Shown here: in pieces, positions 43,815-46,178 of the stretch
Numbering within the stretch: the stretch's first letter is position 1
Layout of the letters: every line of letters starts with the position of its first letter
Source of the DNA: GCA-2708415 sp964353185
GTDB lineage: Bacteria > Pseudomonadota > Alphaproteobacteria > Micavibrionales > Micavibrionaceae
Length of the DNA: 46,178 bases
NCBI GenBank assembly: GCA_964353185.1
Contig: CAYGUV010000012.1
Coordinates: 1 to 46,178 of the forward strand
Direction of reading: 5' to 3'
Made by a program: the position numbers and the translations under genes
Notes under the pieces: generated by a model
What the model saw: only the letters and a program-made list of their open reading frames with translations
Databases searched by the model: none
Told to the model about the DNA's origin: nothing

Positions 43815-44800
43815 ATGATGAAACTCCCAAAAGATATTATTACCACTTTGGCCGTATCGGCCTCACTTCATACAAGCGTTCAGGCAGAGCCTTTAAATCT
43901 GGATGCCTTTCGGTCTGCAAGTCAGCCTGAAAAAAATGGGATAAGAGAAGAAGTTATACCAATTTATGATCGGCATATTGTTTTGGTNNNNNNNNNNNNN
44001 NNNNNNNNNNNNNNNNNNNNNNNNNNNNNNNNNNNNNNNNNNNNNNNNNNNNNNNNNNNNNNNNNNNNNNNNNNNNNNNNNNNNNNNAAAATGGGATAAG
44101 AGAAGAAGTTATACCAATTTATGATCGGCATATTGTTTTGGTGTTTGATAAATCAGGCTCTGTTACCTACGCTCAAAAAGAAGCAATGATGAGGGGGGTG
44201 GCAGAGGCTTTCGCTTCTGATACTAGTAAAATTCATTTTGATGAAAACGTGCGTTACGCAGTTACTATTGTTTACTTTGCAGGCGAAGCAAAGTCTTTGC
44301 CAACCGTTTTTATAGGTAATCAAGAAGAGGCGATTACAAAAATTTCTCAGCTGTTGTGGAATTTTGAAGAAGAAAAGCCTGCGACGTTCTTTGAAGAAGT
44401 TGGTAGCAATACCAACATGTATAATGCGCTAAGCTATGTCGCATCCTTGTTCGATCATGAGCGGGTAAATAATTTTAAAAGCATATCAAAATCAGTGGTA
44501 GTTATGGCTGATTCTATCCCCCAATCAGGGGATTCTGTCGCGGATCAGGTTTTTTTACTGGGCAATCAATACGGGGCCACAGTGTATGGCTTGCCTGTAG
44601 TTTTAGAAGAAACTTCTGCAACAGTGGGTCAAAATGAAGTTGTTCAATTTTTTGAACGGGCTGTCATGACACAAGCAAATGTTAAACATGAAACAGGCTG
44701 GGATTCTTTTAATATACCGCCTGGCCGGACTGAGCCAATGATGACATATGGCGATGCTTTCGATGTGATTGATAAAGCATTAAATGTAAAAATGAATTAA
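43815..44800 (+). CDS. Secreted VWA (DUF1194-like) protein interrupted by an assembly gap
   Basis: The start reads MMKLPKDIITTLAVSASLHT, a Sec signal ending near VQA. The frame meets 100 N at 43988-44087. The 55 bases before the N run are repeated exactly after it. Removing the N and one copy (155 bases) leaves 831 bases, an uninterrupted frame of 276 residues. The restored protein has the MIDAS-type LVFDKSGSVTYAQ, then NTNMYNALSYVASLF, VVVMADSIPQSG, ATVYGLPVVLEE and FFERAVMTQ, the order seen in DUF1194 VWA proteins. It is probably intact in the organism. Confidence 0.8.
43988..44087. other. Scaffold gap of 100 N with 55-bp duplicated flanks
   Basis: Exactly 100 N. Bases 43933-43987 equal bases 44088-44142, beginning AAAATGGGATAAG and ending TTGTTTTGGT. 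This is what two contigs with a shared 55-mer end look like when joined by a fixed-size gap. Confidence 0.93.
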
Positions 44801-44879
44801 TACCGATAAAAAACCTAGTTTTCCGTATAAACTTATAGTGTTAGATAGCATGTTTTCTGCGCTTTTTAGGCGGCGTGAT

Positions 44880-44950
44880 AAAAAAAATAAAAAAAAGTTA
44901 AAAAAAAGTAAAAAAAAGGGTTTACAGGGTGAATAGTTTAGTACTATAAC
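44880..44950 (+). promoter_or_regulatory. Upstream rRNA promoter with phased A8 tracts
   Basis: Four A8 tracts start at 44880, 44889, 44900 and 44910 (steps 9, 11, 10), in phase with the helix. Directly after come TTTACA (44921-44926), an 18-base spacer and TATAAC (44945-44950). The tracts would bend the DNA and act like an UP element. This is the first of two promoter-like sites before the 16S gene. Confidence 0.6.
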
Positions 44951-45045
44951 CCCTCTCACGAACGGGGCGGATGTTTATCCAATCTTTTCGCTTTCGGGAT
45001 GCAAAGCAAGCATTTAGGTGCTTGATTTTTTTTGTTCCGAAAAAC

Positions 45046-45075
45046 TTGACGAAGGGTACTAAAGTAGGCTATTGT
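45046..45075 (+). promoter_or_regulatory. Second rRNA promoter
   Basis: TTGACG (45046-45051), an 18-base spacer and TATTGT (45070-45075), about 125 bases after the first site. Tandem rRNA promoters are common. The transcribed leader then runs ~430 bases to the 16S gene. Confidence 0.6.
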
Positions 45076-45164
45076 CTCACCTCATCGTTACTTACTAAGT
45101 TTTTTCAGATTTATATCTGATTTGTTGTGGCTCAGACAGCCATTATAGTTGTCTGTTAAATGAC

Positions 45165-45511
45165 GTGGTTTTTGAACATCGTGAATGAAAAAAGAGATAC
45201 ACAGGCAGCAGGGCTTTGTGAAAGCAATTTATTGTTTTTATAATGTTGAACGCATTTAAAAAGTTCATGTTTACATGAACGACTATTAAGTGACCTGCAT
45301 GAATGTTTGTGTATCACATACTAACTTACAGTTACGTGATACATATGAATTTCGGTTCATATGTTGATACAAAACAAGAAAAGCAGGTCCTTGCAACATA
45401 ACGAGAATTACTTTTTAGTCCTTCGGTTTACCGATTGACGAATAAGCGATCTTGAAGTGTTCTAGGATACTTCAATTTCAATTAACAAAAAGTGATTTGA
45501 GTTTGGGATTA
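45165..45511 (+). other. Structured pre-16S leader
   Basis: TTTTTGAACATCGTGAATG and AAAAGAGATACACAGGC near 45170 resemble the conserved antitermination/leader segment before alphaproteobacterial 16S genes. Downstream: hairpin GTTCATG-TTTA-CATGAAC (45263-45280); a closing stem GACCTGC (45292-45298) with GCAGGTC (45383-45389) that encloses GTATCAC/GTGATAC (45311-45342) and CATATGAA/TTCATATG (45342-45363). A TTGAAGT/ACTTCAA hairpin lies near 45453-45476. No coding frame is seen between 44801 and 45511. Confidence 0.6.

Positions 45512-46178
<667 letters not shown>

Noticed and set aside
43815..44142. A biological tandem duplication or broken gene at the N run
   Set aside because: The 55-base exact match and the 100-N placeholder indicate overlapping contig ends.

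Overview
The window comes from an AT-leaning alphaproteobacterium. The evidence is a partial 16S rRNA gene of alphaproteobacterial type, the gene order gpsA-tsaD diverging from hemC-hemD-mic60-hemY, and family markers such as COQ9, GapR (DUF2312) and DUF1489. I cannot place it to genus. The sequence is a draft scaffold with one 100-N join at 43988-44087 that looks artificial.

Left part (1-10752, minus strand). One tightly packed operon runs leftward: a TolC-like outer-membrane lipoprotein, an HlyD-like adaptor, a second HlyD-like adaptor with a long cytosolic GAF-like N-terminus, and an M50 (site-2-protease type) membrane protein fused to an HlyD-like adaptor and carrying a PqqD-like N-terminal domain. 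After these comes the start of a giant adhesin-like protein (more than 1486 residues, still open at the window edge). The giant has an N-terminal LEPR-XLL-type motif, a LamG-like domain, CSPG-type repeats, a cadherin domain and six tandem ~121-residue repeats. The operon has periplasmic and outer-membrane parts of an exporter but no ABC or RND pump. The membrane protease may take that place, and this is the main candidate for an undescribed system.

Middle part (11017-22491). An ABC-F translation factor (not a transporter) is followed by a von Willebrand A/RTX secreted protein, an outer-membrane beta-barrel, a ZntB/CorA-like channel, an MscS channel, a 1027-residue RTX/LamG protein and a DEAD-box-family helicase. 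The two RTX proteins share a C-terminal type I secretion domain, but no type I ABC exporter lies in the window.

Housekeeping part (22778-43540). This holds a 36-residue membrane peptide, the SRP RNA, dnaX, ybaB/ebfC and tRNA-Arg(CCG). Next are two tandem copies of a small structured-leader plus Lys/Pro/Ala-rich peptide unit, an ABC1/UbiB kinase-like gene diverging from COQ9, and an orphan DotI/IcmL-like gene. GapR, small unknown proteins, a DMT transporter, an EVE-domain protein, gpsA and tsaD follow. The plus-strand haem operon (hemC, hemD, Mic60-like, hemY) comes after these, and then a rhomboid protease, a TauE/SafE permease, a glycosyltransferase and DUF1489.

Right end (43649-46178). Two small secreted proteins, one a DUF1194-like VWA protein broken by the scaffold gap, precede an rRNA operon. 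The rRNA control region has two promoter-like sites, phased A8 tracts, a structured leader and the 5' part of the 16S gene.
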